In this document: in pieces, positions 36,901-48,900 of the stretch
How positions within the stretch are numbered: position 1 is the stretch's first letter
Layout of the letters: every line of letters starts with the position of its first letter
Assembly (NCBI GenBank): GCA_009746045.1
Contig: RPFO01001034.1
Coordinates: 1-64,000, forward strand
Direction of reading: 5' to 3'
Origin: Mesostigma viride
Lineage: Eukaryota > Streptophyta > Mesostigmatophyceae > Mesostigmatales > Mesostigmataceae
DNA length: 64,000 bases
Notes under the pieces: model-generated
The model's input: the letters and a program-made list of their open reading frames with translations, nothing else
Told to the model about the DNA's origin: nothing
Databases searched by the model: none
Program-made: the position numbers and the translations under genes

Positions 36901-39900
36901 GCCGAGTCCCCAAGCTGGCGCACCTGGCCCAGCGCCCGGTCATTGAACTCCTCGGACACGCGGCACTCCGACAATCGAGAGAACTCGGACGCGAGCGTGA
37001 TGAACGACATCAGGTCTTGGATCGAGACGCGCATCGAGTCAAGCATGAGCTGCATCGTGGATAGGAGCAGCCAGGACTGGGCGCACGCGGCCGCCCCCGC
37101 AGCCTCCTCGGCAAAGATGGCGTCCTGGAGCTGCTGAAGTTCGTCGAGAGTAGAGTCGCTGCTGACGCCCGACACAGTCCGGGTGGTGGCGTAATCCGAA
37201 AAAGATGATAAATTAACGCCAGATTGGGCGCTCACGCTGAGGGTGCTAGCGGGAACACGGCTAGTACCACTGCTGGCATCGTTGCCGCTGGTCCCGTTGA
37301 CCAGAATGGAGTTGATGCGGTCCAGCGCAGCGTCGATGCGGTCGAGCCGGTCCTGTCCTGCCTCGATGTTCAAGCGGTTGATGCCGCGAATGATGAGCGA
37401 GATCTGGAGTAGGTAAGAGTGGGGAGAGAGGAGATGGGAATTTTTTTTTTTTTCCCGCAGGGGTGCAGGATTAGGGGGGGGGGGAAGGGACGGAGAGGAA
37501 AAAGGCAGAGGGGACAAAGAAGGGGGAGAAGAGGAAAGGAGAGTTAGCAAAACGTTCTTGTGCAGCTGCCCACCCATGCTGCAACTGCATGAAACCTTAG
37601 GAAGCTTGGCTTCTCAAAATGGTTTATGCATGATTTGAATCCGACCAACCATATAGGCAGCAATACGAGAAACGAACATCAAGCCCGCAAGGAAAGCAGT
37701 AAAAAGTACATACATAGTTGTTATGAAGATGATATGAACATAAGCCTGTAGTACATGTAGTAATAACAAATGCACCAGGTTGTCGTCCGGGATGCCGATC
37801 CCACAGTGGCTTGCATAGTAACAGATAATGGAAGGAGCATTACTCTCCATATTACTGACAGCTTGCAGGTAACCATAAATACACTCACCGAAAACAGCAA
37901 CAACGCATTAATAGTTGCTTTGAAAGGAGGGTTTACCAAGTTGAAGTTCAGGTTGCCAGTCGCCACGTGAAGTTAATAACAAACAGGTTAGAAGAGCACG
38001 GAACTAACTGCGAACAACCATGCACCAGGTTGACGTTGAGGGTGCCAACTGCGGCTGTGACGTACGTAATAACAGGGGCAGTGACGTAACAACAGATATA
38101 CGGAGCAGTGATCTAAATGTTAAGAACATGCAGCTTGCAGGTGACGCACCAAGTTGAAGTTGAGGTTGCCGATCGCCACAGTGAGCTGCTCATCGATCAT
38201 CTGCTGCGCAAACGCCGTCTCGTTGGTGCCGGCCAAATTCGGTGGGTACAGCACAATGTCTTTGGACAGCGGGGCGCCGCTGCCGATGTCGTCAAGCCCA
38301 TACGCAATCACGGTGAGCGCGTACCCGTCCTCTTGCCGCGTGACAGGTGGCAGCATGTAGCGCAGCAGGTTGCGGCGCGTGATGGGAATGAAGGGCACTT
38401 CGCGTCCGGTCGCTGGGTCCACGTATGTGAACCGGAAATACACCGGCTGGACCCCGTTGTCCTCGAACCCGACCACCGATATTGTGAACACAGTCTGCAT
38501 CGCGTACCCCACCAGGGGGGAGACAGAAATCATGCCACCCATCGGGCGCTGGTTGACCGTGAACGATATCTCATCAAACCCGCTCAGCCCCCATATGACG
38601 TCGGTCGCGACCAGACGGAAGCGATACGACGACCCCGCCCGCAGCGCCCCCGCCCGAATCACCAGGTTGCTGCTGTTACGGGGCGTGTGCAGTAGTTCCG
38701 GGTATTTGTCCAAGTCCAGCGTGCCCTCCAGGACCTCCCAGCGGAACGCCGTGCGCCAGAAATAGAGCGGCTCATCCCAGATGCCCCCTCGCAGCACCAC
38801 ACGATCCGACGCGTCCACCTCGCGGTCGATCAACGCTTGGATGACCACGATGGGGAGCACAGGGTCGCCCAGGGTGTCGTTGACCGACGCCTGCAGAAGC
38901 TGCCGCCGTGTCACCATGCCACCTCCGGTGCTGCCTAGATGACCGACGGCATGACCCATGCCATGGCTCGTGCCAGGGCCCCCATTCACGTTGCCCGCCA
39001 CATTGCTTGTGCCGGCACTTGCCCTTTCTTCTCTCCCTACAAGTTCCCCCAACGGCAACGAACGCCGACGCAAGAACATGCTAGTGCCGAGACGCGCCTC
39101 CCCTTGCAAGCCTGATGGAGTCGAATCCCCCGTCAGCAACCGCCGCCGCATCATCATCAAGGAATCATCGGCACCACCTGTACCGGCCAGTACTCGCGGC
39201 GCGTCCAGCATGTTCCGATCCATGAGCAACACCCGCCGGCGCCGGTTGACAATCTCCTCCTCCACACTGACCTGCCCCAGCCCATTGTTATTCGCCACCA
39301 GCGTCAACAGCTGGCGCGCCGACAGCACCTCCACGCGGTGCTCCGTGCTAACAAACCGGCCAGTGATCGGCCGGCCCCGCTTATCATACATCGGCTCCTT
39401 GAACACTGTGATCGTGAACACGTACCGGCCGGGGGCAAGGGTGCCACGTGGCAGCGAGAGGACGCTCGCGTCCGGCGCGGGGGCCATCAACCCGAGCTCA
39501 TCGTCGAAACAAGGCGCCCCGCCCTCCTCGACAGGGAAATCATCCTCGAGGCGACACGCCCAGTCGAACAGGAACGGCCCATAGGGCGGCTTGGGCCGCT
39601 CCCTGGTCCCCGTCGCAGGGTCGTCTGGGTCATGGGACTTGCTCACGTCGAGCTCAAAACCAGCGCCCTCGCCTGTGAGAATCGGGGCCTCCGTTCGCAC
39701 CTCGAGGCTTGAGGAGAGGACCTCCACGCGGACGTTCACGCTCGAGGACAACTCCTCGTGGCCCCGATACCAGGCCGTCATGCGGATGTCGTATACCCCC
39801 ACGTTGAGCGAGGCGGGCGCGATGACCAGCTGGGGCGTGCGCGACGTGAGCGGGTCAAGCTCGCCTTTGCTGGGCGACGTCGGGAGAATCGCCCACAGGT

Positions 39901-42900
39901 AGAGGATGTCGAGCGTCCCGTTCCAGCAGGGCGCGATGCGGGCAAACGCCAGCATGCGCAGCTCCATGGTCCGGTACACCTTGAGCGTGGTGTTGCCCTC
40001 GAGCTCGACGGTCGGGATCGGGAGACCCTTACGGGAGACTCGGTGGGTGACGGCGGTGCTCTGCCCCATCCAATTAGTGGCAGTGACGGCGATCTCATAG
40101 GGCGTGCTGTCGCCTGCCAGCAAGTCAGGTTCGATCGAGATGTGGGCCACCTGGGGGGGCACGGCCGCCAGCTGTCCCGCGATCTCGCTGTGGTTTGGCA
40201 CGTTGGGGAAGAGCGCAAAGGAGAACGTCATCGGGCGGCCACCAGTCCCATACGTCCCTGATACCTCCAGCTCAAACAGGTCGCAAACGCCGATGAAGAA
40301 CGGCGCAAACACGACCACTTTGGGCTCCACGGGGTTCAAGGGCGGCTCAGGGATCGCCGTGCCAACAAAGAAGTAGCTGTTCTGGGCCTTGTTCAGGATG
40401 GCGTCGCCGCGGAAGACGAGCGGCCAATAAGGGAGCACCGTCGCCGTTTCCGACAGGATGATCTCAAGCAGGTCGTCCTCGGGGAAGTGACACCTGGCGC
40501 CGTCACCCAGGGTAGCCAGCGTCTCTGCGTTGAAGAGCCGCGAGCAATCCTCCAGGGGGGTGTCCGCACCGACCCCGACCGCCCTGGATCGTGACAATGA
40601 CCCCGTAATGTTCGCCCCCGGTAATACCAGCGACGCACGGTTGGTGGGCATGTCAAAGCGGACAAAAATAGACACACCCTCATCGCCGAAGTAGGACTCG
40701 ACGGCGCAGGGAGGCTCGAGCGCGGAGCACAAGGAGGGACCCTGGCGGCGGGCGACGACGAGCTCGCTGGGGCTGGCTGCGATCTCGGTGAACTGCGCGA
40801 CGTCACCGAGGAACCCCGTCCGCAGAAACGTTCGAAGCGCGTAGCGACCGTGGAGTGGCACGTTTAGAGTGACCCAGTACTCGGCGGGGGTCCCTGGCTC
40901 GGTCGACAGGTCTTCGGCGATGACTGTCACGTTGGGCATGAAGAGACCGTAGTCGTTGATGCCTCCCGGCTCGGCGGATTGGGCGATGACCACGTAGACG
41001 TCCCCCCCGGCTGTGTTGGGCGCGTTGCTGGCGTCGCGGGCCTTGATGACGAAGGTCGTGTCGTCACCGGCAATGGCATTGCGGGCGCCAGAGCCGAGGA
41101 GCTGGACGCGGATCGGGTCGGAGCGCGCAGTGCCGATCTGAAAGCAGGGGGGGGGGGGGGTATCGTATCATGGCCAGTAACATCAAGAATGGTGATTCAA
41201 CCGTAGGATCAAACGGCGAACCGTAGAGAGCAACATGAAAAGGGTAAAAAGGGTATGAAGCAGATTGAAACAGAAGCTGAGAGGAAGATGCACGTGAGGG
41301 AAACAAAATTCTTGAAGAAGATGAAAAACAGGGAGAAGCACGCAGGGAGCGAAAATGCAGCAGGGGGCAAGGGATGACCAGGGCATGCGAGCGCATGGAT
41401 AACCCCAGGGGGGCGAGAAATAGTAAGAAATCCTATTGATGGGATGTCACCAAATAGGAAACAAAACACACTCAACAGCAGGAACATGACAAACAGGTCT
41501 CATCAGCACAGACGCTGTAAGGGTATTAATCTGGTGCCGAATACAACTAAGCTCAGACACGGGAGCAGGAGCAGACATACTTGCCCGTGTAAGCCATGGC
41601 CCAAACCCAGGGACGCCAGGAAAAGCAAAAAGAAACCTGGAAAGAAGCCAAGGCACCCTCAAGGTCAGAATGAGCGGATCCCCCAGGTTAGTCGCCTCAA
41701 AGCGGAGGAAAGGAAAAACAGGGAGTAAAATAGCACAAACCGTCCACGAAGCGGCGAGCCTGCTGGAAATAGATTGCCATGACAGGTAAGCTATCATAGT
41801 AAAAAACATGTCATCATAACACAAGGGGATAACGCACCGTTCCCTGGGCGGTGTATCTCGAGCGGAACACCCGGTTGGTGATGAGCTCTGTCCCCACATA
41901 CGCCAGAAGCTGGTGAAGCCCATTATTCGACGGCTCAAACCGGAACAAAAAGTCCCCTCCCCCTGCACCCGCCGAGATCCCCCCATCCGGCATCGCACTC
42001 GCGGCCACCGCCAAGACTTGCTCTTTGTCCTGGCTGGCCACATGGACCAGGGAGGCGCGGACGCTGCTCAACCGACTACTGGCAGCCGCCCCCGCCGCCC
42101 CATTGTTGCTGCCTGAAGATGTCCCATTGCCGGAAGATGTGCTGTTGTTGCTGGGGAGTGTGCTAGACGTGATCCGATTCCCATACGTGTCATAGCTGCG
42201 GAGGATGAAGTCCAAAGGGTTGAGCGCCCGGGCCTTGTCGATCGCCGTATTGGCTGCCGTGCCCCGTAACCCTTCCACGATGGACAACCGTGCATCCACG
42301 GCCGCGGGCGCGACCACCATCTCGCGGCCATAAATAACCCGCCCCTTGAACCGGATCTGGACCGAGTACCGGGCCGCCATCTCGGGCAAGCAAAAGGCCG
42401 TGTAGGTTCCGTCGCCGTCCTCGGAGATATCCACGCTGTTTTCTAGCAGACGCAACGAGTCCTGGACGCTGCCCACAAAGGCCGTGCCGGATGGCAGGGG
42501 CGGGATCGGGGTCACCACCAGCTCCCAGGGGTCAGGGAGCACCTGGAAGGTCTTGGGGGGGATCGACTTTGGCCCCGCCTGCGGGTTCCCATATTCATCC
42601 CGTGGGTAGATATCCACGTAAATCGTGGTCCCCGCCGGGTAGACGTACGCATCGTCACCATAGTCCCCCTCTGGGGTCGTCGGGCTGGTATCGGCACGAG
42701 GGCGTAATGCGGCGGACGATCGTGCGGGCTCGCTATCTGCAGGGTAGATATGGACCGGGTAGGGGGACCCCATGATGTCGGACCCGTTGTAGCGGATATG
42801 GAGCGAATAGTCGCCCGCGAAACTCGAGTTATAAGAAACGGAATACGTGCCGTCTTCCAGGTCGACGACACGCCCCACAATCGGCGGGAGGGGGAGCCCG

Positions 42901-45900
42901 TCGGGGCCCAATGACCCGTTGACAGGTGTCAGCAGGACCTCAAACCCGTCGGCGAACCCACCCGAGAACATGGTCACGTTGGACACCTGGCGCACGGCAC
43001 CGCCCGCGTCCCGAAATAGACCGATCTCCGCTCGAGCCTGGATCACCGCCCCGCCCGGCTCCCCTGCAACACTCCCCCTAGTGATTCCGACACCCGACAC
43101 GGTGGTGAATGGCGCATGGGGGCCCAGCAGCGGGCTCGCCAGCTCAAAGACTTCCACGTTGAAGGGGGACGCGCCCACGGCAGGGAACACGGGGCCGCCC
43201 CCTGCAGGGTCGACATAACGGAGAGCGACACGGATCTCGTGGGGACCCCGCTGGGTGTAGGGGACGTTGACGGAATAACGTCCGTCACCGAGATCCTCTG
43301 CGATGAGGGTCAGGAGGACGCCGTTGGGCTGGACCACGGTCACGCGCCAGGTCTGGCCACCCACGGAGAGGGCGTTGCCAAACTCGTCGCGAGACTGCGG
43401 ATGCATGTGCGGCATGAGTTTGTGGTGGTGGTGGGGGGGGGCATTAGCACAACATTATCGCAAGCCAACCGTAGCAAGGGGGAGAAAGGCGAGCATGAAA
43501 CCCCCACATTGATGTGCGCAAGCAGTGGGTAGTTGGGTGGGTGGATAGGTGGATGGGTGGGTGGGCGGGCGCGCAGGCAGGCGGGCAAGCGGGCGGGCGG
43601 GCGGACGGGCGGGCGGGTGGGCGGGTGGGCGGGTGGGCGGGTGGGCGGGTGGGCGGGCGGGTGGGCGGGTGGGCGGGCGGGCGGGCGGGCGGGCGGCGGG
43701 CGGGCGGCGGGCGGGCGGGCGGGTGGGCGGGCGGGCGGGCGGGCGGGCGGGCGAGCGCGCGGGCGGGCGGGCGGGCGGGCGGGCGGGCGGACGGGCAGGA
43801 GGGCGGCTGGGGTGGGGTGGGGTTGAGGGGGGTTGTAGGGGGGAAAGGGGAGGCGGGGGGTAGCAAAAAGGAAGGAAAAAAAGAACTGAACACTTCCCTT
43901 GTTGCTCGCCTATTGGTCCATGGGTGAGTGGTCGACGACATGCTTTGCGAAAGGTTGGTCCGTTGAGTAAATGTACCAGACATAGCCATACAGTGAACGC
44001 AGCGCCCTCACGTATGTACCTGAATAATGATCGGTGCCGGGACCTCCAGCAGCCCCTCCCCTCGCTCCAACCCTTGCACTGTGCTGCGCGCCGCCGAGAG
44101 CGTGCCCGGTTGCAGGATTATCGTGAAAGGGCTGCCCGCCACGTGGCGGTCCAGCAGCGAGACCGCTACCCGGTACTCCCCTGCCAATGTCGGCGTCCAC
44201 GTGGACAGGAGGCTCGCCCGTAGGGGCAGCCGGCGGGCATCCCTTCCCGTGAGGGTGATAAACTCTGTGTCCACGGTGAGCGAGGATGCCCCGGATGCCA
44301 GCACAACGCGCTGCGCGTTCACGCCGACCCCGATCGTGCCGTCCGCAAGCACCGTGGTCGCTACCGTGACGTCCCAGTTGCTGGGTTGGAGGGAGATGGC
44401 CGCATTCCCGTATATGTCGTGCGGGCGGATGCGGACAATGACTGGCCGGCCGACCCGTAGCAGGCGAGAACCGTTCACGGAGACCGCAGGGTCGATCACA
44501 GTGTAGAGAGGGCTGATGGCCGCGGGGACGATCTCCACGCGGCTCGCAAAGGGGCTGTTCTTGATGTGCTCCCCCGTGCTGGCTAACGTCACCTCGAGCT
44601 CGTAGAACCCGGCCACCGTCACGTTGTAAGGTATCGCGTACGTCCCATTCCCTAGGTCGATGCTCTCGGCCTCGAGCACGTCATCCCCTTCACCATCCGC
44701 CGCTAGGAACCTCCTGGCACTCGCCGCAAAGGCATCATCATCGTCATCATCATCAATATAATCATCACTGCCAGCATTATAATTACCGTCCACATAGCCG
44801 CCCGTGATGTAACTGCCGTTCGCATGCAGCAGCGACCTAGATCTCCCTGCCATGCCCTGCGCCGCCACGCGCACACTCCCGTTGGTGCTGCCCTTACTGG
44901 CCGCAGAGCCAGCGGCCCCGCTGCTTACCTCCGCAACACCCTCCCCAGAGAACGTCGCTGTCAACCGCCGGCCCCGGACACGGAGCAGCGAACGGGTTGA
45001 CGCTGAGGACGACGCGACATCACCGGCCGCGAGCAACGGCGGCGGCCCGACCAGCTTGGCCTCAAAGACATCCCCTCCCTCGTACTTGTCATTATGGAAC
45101 CTGTCTCTAGCTCGCACCCCGATAGTGAGCACCTCCCCCGCGACCCCGCCCACAATCCCTGACCCGTAGGCGCTCGACTTGGGGGCCACGGTTGGCCCAG
45201 CCGCGACCCACAATGGGAAGTATGCAAACTGGCTCGCGAGCAGCGCCCCTCCTGGCGACTCGGCCGCGTCCACCGCGGCCCTGGGGGTGACCAGGAGCGA
45301 CTGGGGCCGCCCCACCCCGCCCCCGTTAATCGCGACCCGTAGCTGATACTCTCCCGCGGTTGTCACATTGAACTCCCCCCCATACGTCCCATTCCCATCG
45401 TCCCACGCATTCCCTTCATACAGTAGGCCCACGTTCACCACCAGCACCTCCCCGCCCTCATACCGCTGGTTCCTATACATATCCCACGTGTCCACGTCAA
45501 AGTGCTCCTTCTGACCCGCCGTCGCGTACAGCATGAGCGTGGCCGCGCGGGGGGCCCCGGTGGCCTCGTCCACCCCCGGCTTGGTCACGTTTCTCAACCG
45601 GTGCCAGAGAAGACTCTCGGGCCCATACGACGCCCCGGGCGTGATCCGCAGCGGGTTGAAAGGGCTGCCTTGGACAGACGTGTCCGACCATTTCACTTCC
45701 ATGATATAGTCCCCTGCCTTGGTCGCCACGTATTCGCCCAAGTATTGGCGGCCCTTCACGAGGACCGCGCCCCCCACGCCCGCGGTGATATCCTCGAATA
45801 AGAACCTCGACGCGCCCCGAGCTCGGAACCCCATTTCTGGCTCCCGAAGAGCGATCGTGAATAGGAACCCGGGGAAAGTGTTCCTATTTCGATAGACATC

Positions 45901-48900
45901 CCTCGCGGCGATCTCAAACGAGGCACTCTCGCCGGCCCTTGCCGTCGTCAAATGCCCATTTCTCGAGCTGAGCTTGGTCTCGGGGCCGTCAGGGTCGCCC
46001 GGCCGAACCAGGACCAGCAGCGTGCCGTCGGATTCCAGCGTGACACCTGCCTCGGCGCAGAGAACCTTAGAACTGGGCGTCAAGCAGGGACTCATGTCCT
46101 CTTGTGCCGAGCCCATCGGCGCCGACACATCGACCCGAAGGTTCCCCGCCTGCTGGCTTGTGTAGGTGAACAGGTAGCTGCCGTCACCGCGGTCAGTGAC
46201 GTACGCCATCATGCGGATGACCTTACCGTCCGAGTACGTGAAGCTGCCGTTGAAGTTGTTGGCAAACGGGCACGTGGAGGACACCACCTGGCAGCGCACA
46301 GCCGCGGTCGCGTAGAGAGGGTTCTGGCCGACTCCGGGGCTGTCGATCAGCTCCTCCATGTCCATGTGGAGCTGGCGTGTGGGGTCATGGGTGTCAGGGA
46401 CAGGTGGCAGCGGGGGAGAGGGCAAGTGGTGTTTTTGAGTAGCAGCAGAGAGGGCATCCATCCACTCCGGTGTGCCGTACAGAGCTGTGGGCAGGAGGGT
46501 AGGGGGGGCTGAGGGACAGGTGGCAGCGGGGAAGAGCACAAATAGGGGCAATTATGGTTAATACGTAGCTCAAGAGATACATTTGCGGGCAGGCGGAGCA
46601 TAGTAAACACAAGTTACAAATACATCGCCCATTAGGTTGGATCAGATCCGGCCAGGGCACCAAACACTGGAATAGGCAGCCAAGGTAGGTCACAACATCT
46701 CATCAACCTCTTCGAGCACTTGAATGAATCATAATCACTTGCATGATGTATAAAAATTTTGAGTGAATATGTTTTAATTATTTAAGAAGAACTCTGGACT
46801 ATTGAGCTCCTGAATGATGGGAATAAAGAACGGAAGCATGTTAAAGGCAAGGAGCTCCTCAAGGGGTCTAGGCGCCTCCCTGGATTTCTTTGATGTCATG
46901 GTATCCATCCCAAGAACTCTAATGTAATATCTTGTGTGCGCAGAGGAATGTCTACCAGTGAGGGGGGGGATGGGGAGGAACGAGGCAAAGGGGGGGGCGG
47001 AGGAGCCCGCGATGTCTACCAGTTAGGGCGGAGGAGCAGACAACGTGCCATACCTGGAAGTTGATGCCACCTGACGTAATCGGGTTCCCGTACGCATCCC
47101 TCGTGCGCACCAAGAAGCTCGCCTGCTGCCCGGCGATGATATCCGTGGCCACTAACATATCATCCAGAAACTCGGCATCCCCCTCGGCGGCTCCCACTGC
47201 CTGGATGTAGCAGTTCCTCACGTCCACCGGCCCGTGCGTCCGCGTGACCAAAAAGGGCGACGTCGCCAGGGGCCTCCCGTCCAGGGTCACCCCCACACGG
47301 AACGTCCCTGCGGTCGTGCTGAGCACGGAGACGGTATATGTTCCGTCGTTGTTGTCCGTGATCCTGTACTGCCCCGGGAGAAGGTTCCCCGACGCGTTGC
47401 GCTGCGTGAGCGTGTTCGCGGACGCGAGAGACCCCGTCGCGTTCACGTCCGCCATCTGCACCGCCCAAGGGATGACAGCTGGCGCGAGCGAGCTCCGCAG
47501 ATCGTTCCCGAACCCATCCCTGGCCCGGATCACAAACGTCGACAACACGCCGGCCTCCCACCCGAGATCATTCACCGCCCCCGTGCTTTCTGCTTGCACG
47601 CGTTCCAGATACGACGTCGATGCCGCCGGCACTGCCGCCCGGACCACCACCCCGAACGGCGAGCCGGTCACGTCCCTCCACTCTCCCGAGGGGCAGATGC
47701 TGGTATCAGGGGTGCCCGGCGCTGCAGCGCAAGCCCGCACGGTCATCGAATAGGACCCAGAGAGCTCGATGTCCGTGATTACAGAATACGTCCCGTCCCC
47801 ATTGTCCCTGACAGGGAGCGTGATGTTCCCGATCCCCGCCCCGCTTACCCACGCCACCATCGCGTCCCCTCCCTGCTGCTTCGCTAACAGCGTGGTCCCC
47901 CCCGGGGGCTGCCGCGTCTGCGCCTGGAAGGTCACGGTGCCGGGCTCCCCCGCGGTGAGCGCTGGCAGACGCAGCAACCGTGAGTAATCCGACGTATCGA
48001 TGGCCATCGTGGCTGCGGGGTCCATAATGCCGTCCTCCGTACGCGCCACGACTCTCACGGGGCTCCCGGAGATGGGCCGACCGTTCATGAGCACGGTGAG
48101 GTTATAGCTCCCTTCCTGGGGCAGCGTGTACTGCACGGCGATACTCCCATCCGGCTGCGGCGTGAGCGTGACGGGGACACGAATCGGCGGTGACCCCGGC
48201 GGGCCGCCGACCAGCGTGACGTTGAAAGCGGCCAACCCGGCATCGGTCCGCCCGACGACCTCGGCCCCTGCGGCGTCCCTGGGGGTGATTATGAAGATTG
48301 ACGGCTCACCAACCACGCTGCTGCCGGACGCCCCCGGCCCGCTCAGCGACGTGCTGGTCGCGTTCGGAGCGCCCGCGAGCACCCGGGTCGTGAAGGGCTG
48401 ATTTGGCCCCGCGGGGTTATCGATCATGACGTTGTAGTGCTTGATGTACGTGGAGTACAGCCCCGCGGGGGCCTGGTATTGGACCGCGTAGCGGCCATCC
48501 CCCTGCCACGCCACTTGGAGCGCAAACGAGCAGGTGAAGAGGCTCGGTGATGGCGGCGGGAAGGGATAGCACCCGGTCACGGTGACGTCGTTCCCCAGGG
48601 CATCGGTCCCTTGGGGTGACGTCATCACGACTGACAGCTCGCTCGTCGCGTCGTGAGTGTACTGGATGTTGTTGAAGAAGTCGCGCGCCTCGACGAGGAA
48701 CGTGGTCCGGACGTTGGCATCGCCCGACGTGAGTCCGGACCCGAACGCACGACACGAGGGCGCGTAGACGTCCCCGGGGGAAACGACCACGTCCGCGGGG
48801 GAGTTTTTTATCGGGAGCCCATTCACCGATAGATCCATCACATAGGGGCGGACGGAGGCAACCAGCTGATTGGCGGGGTCGAACCGGACATGGAAATGGA

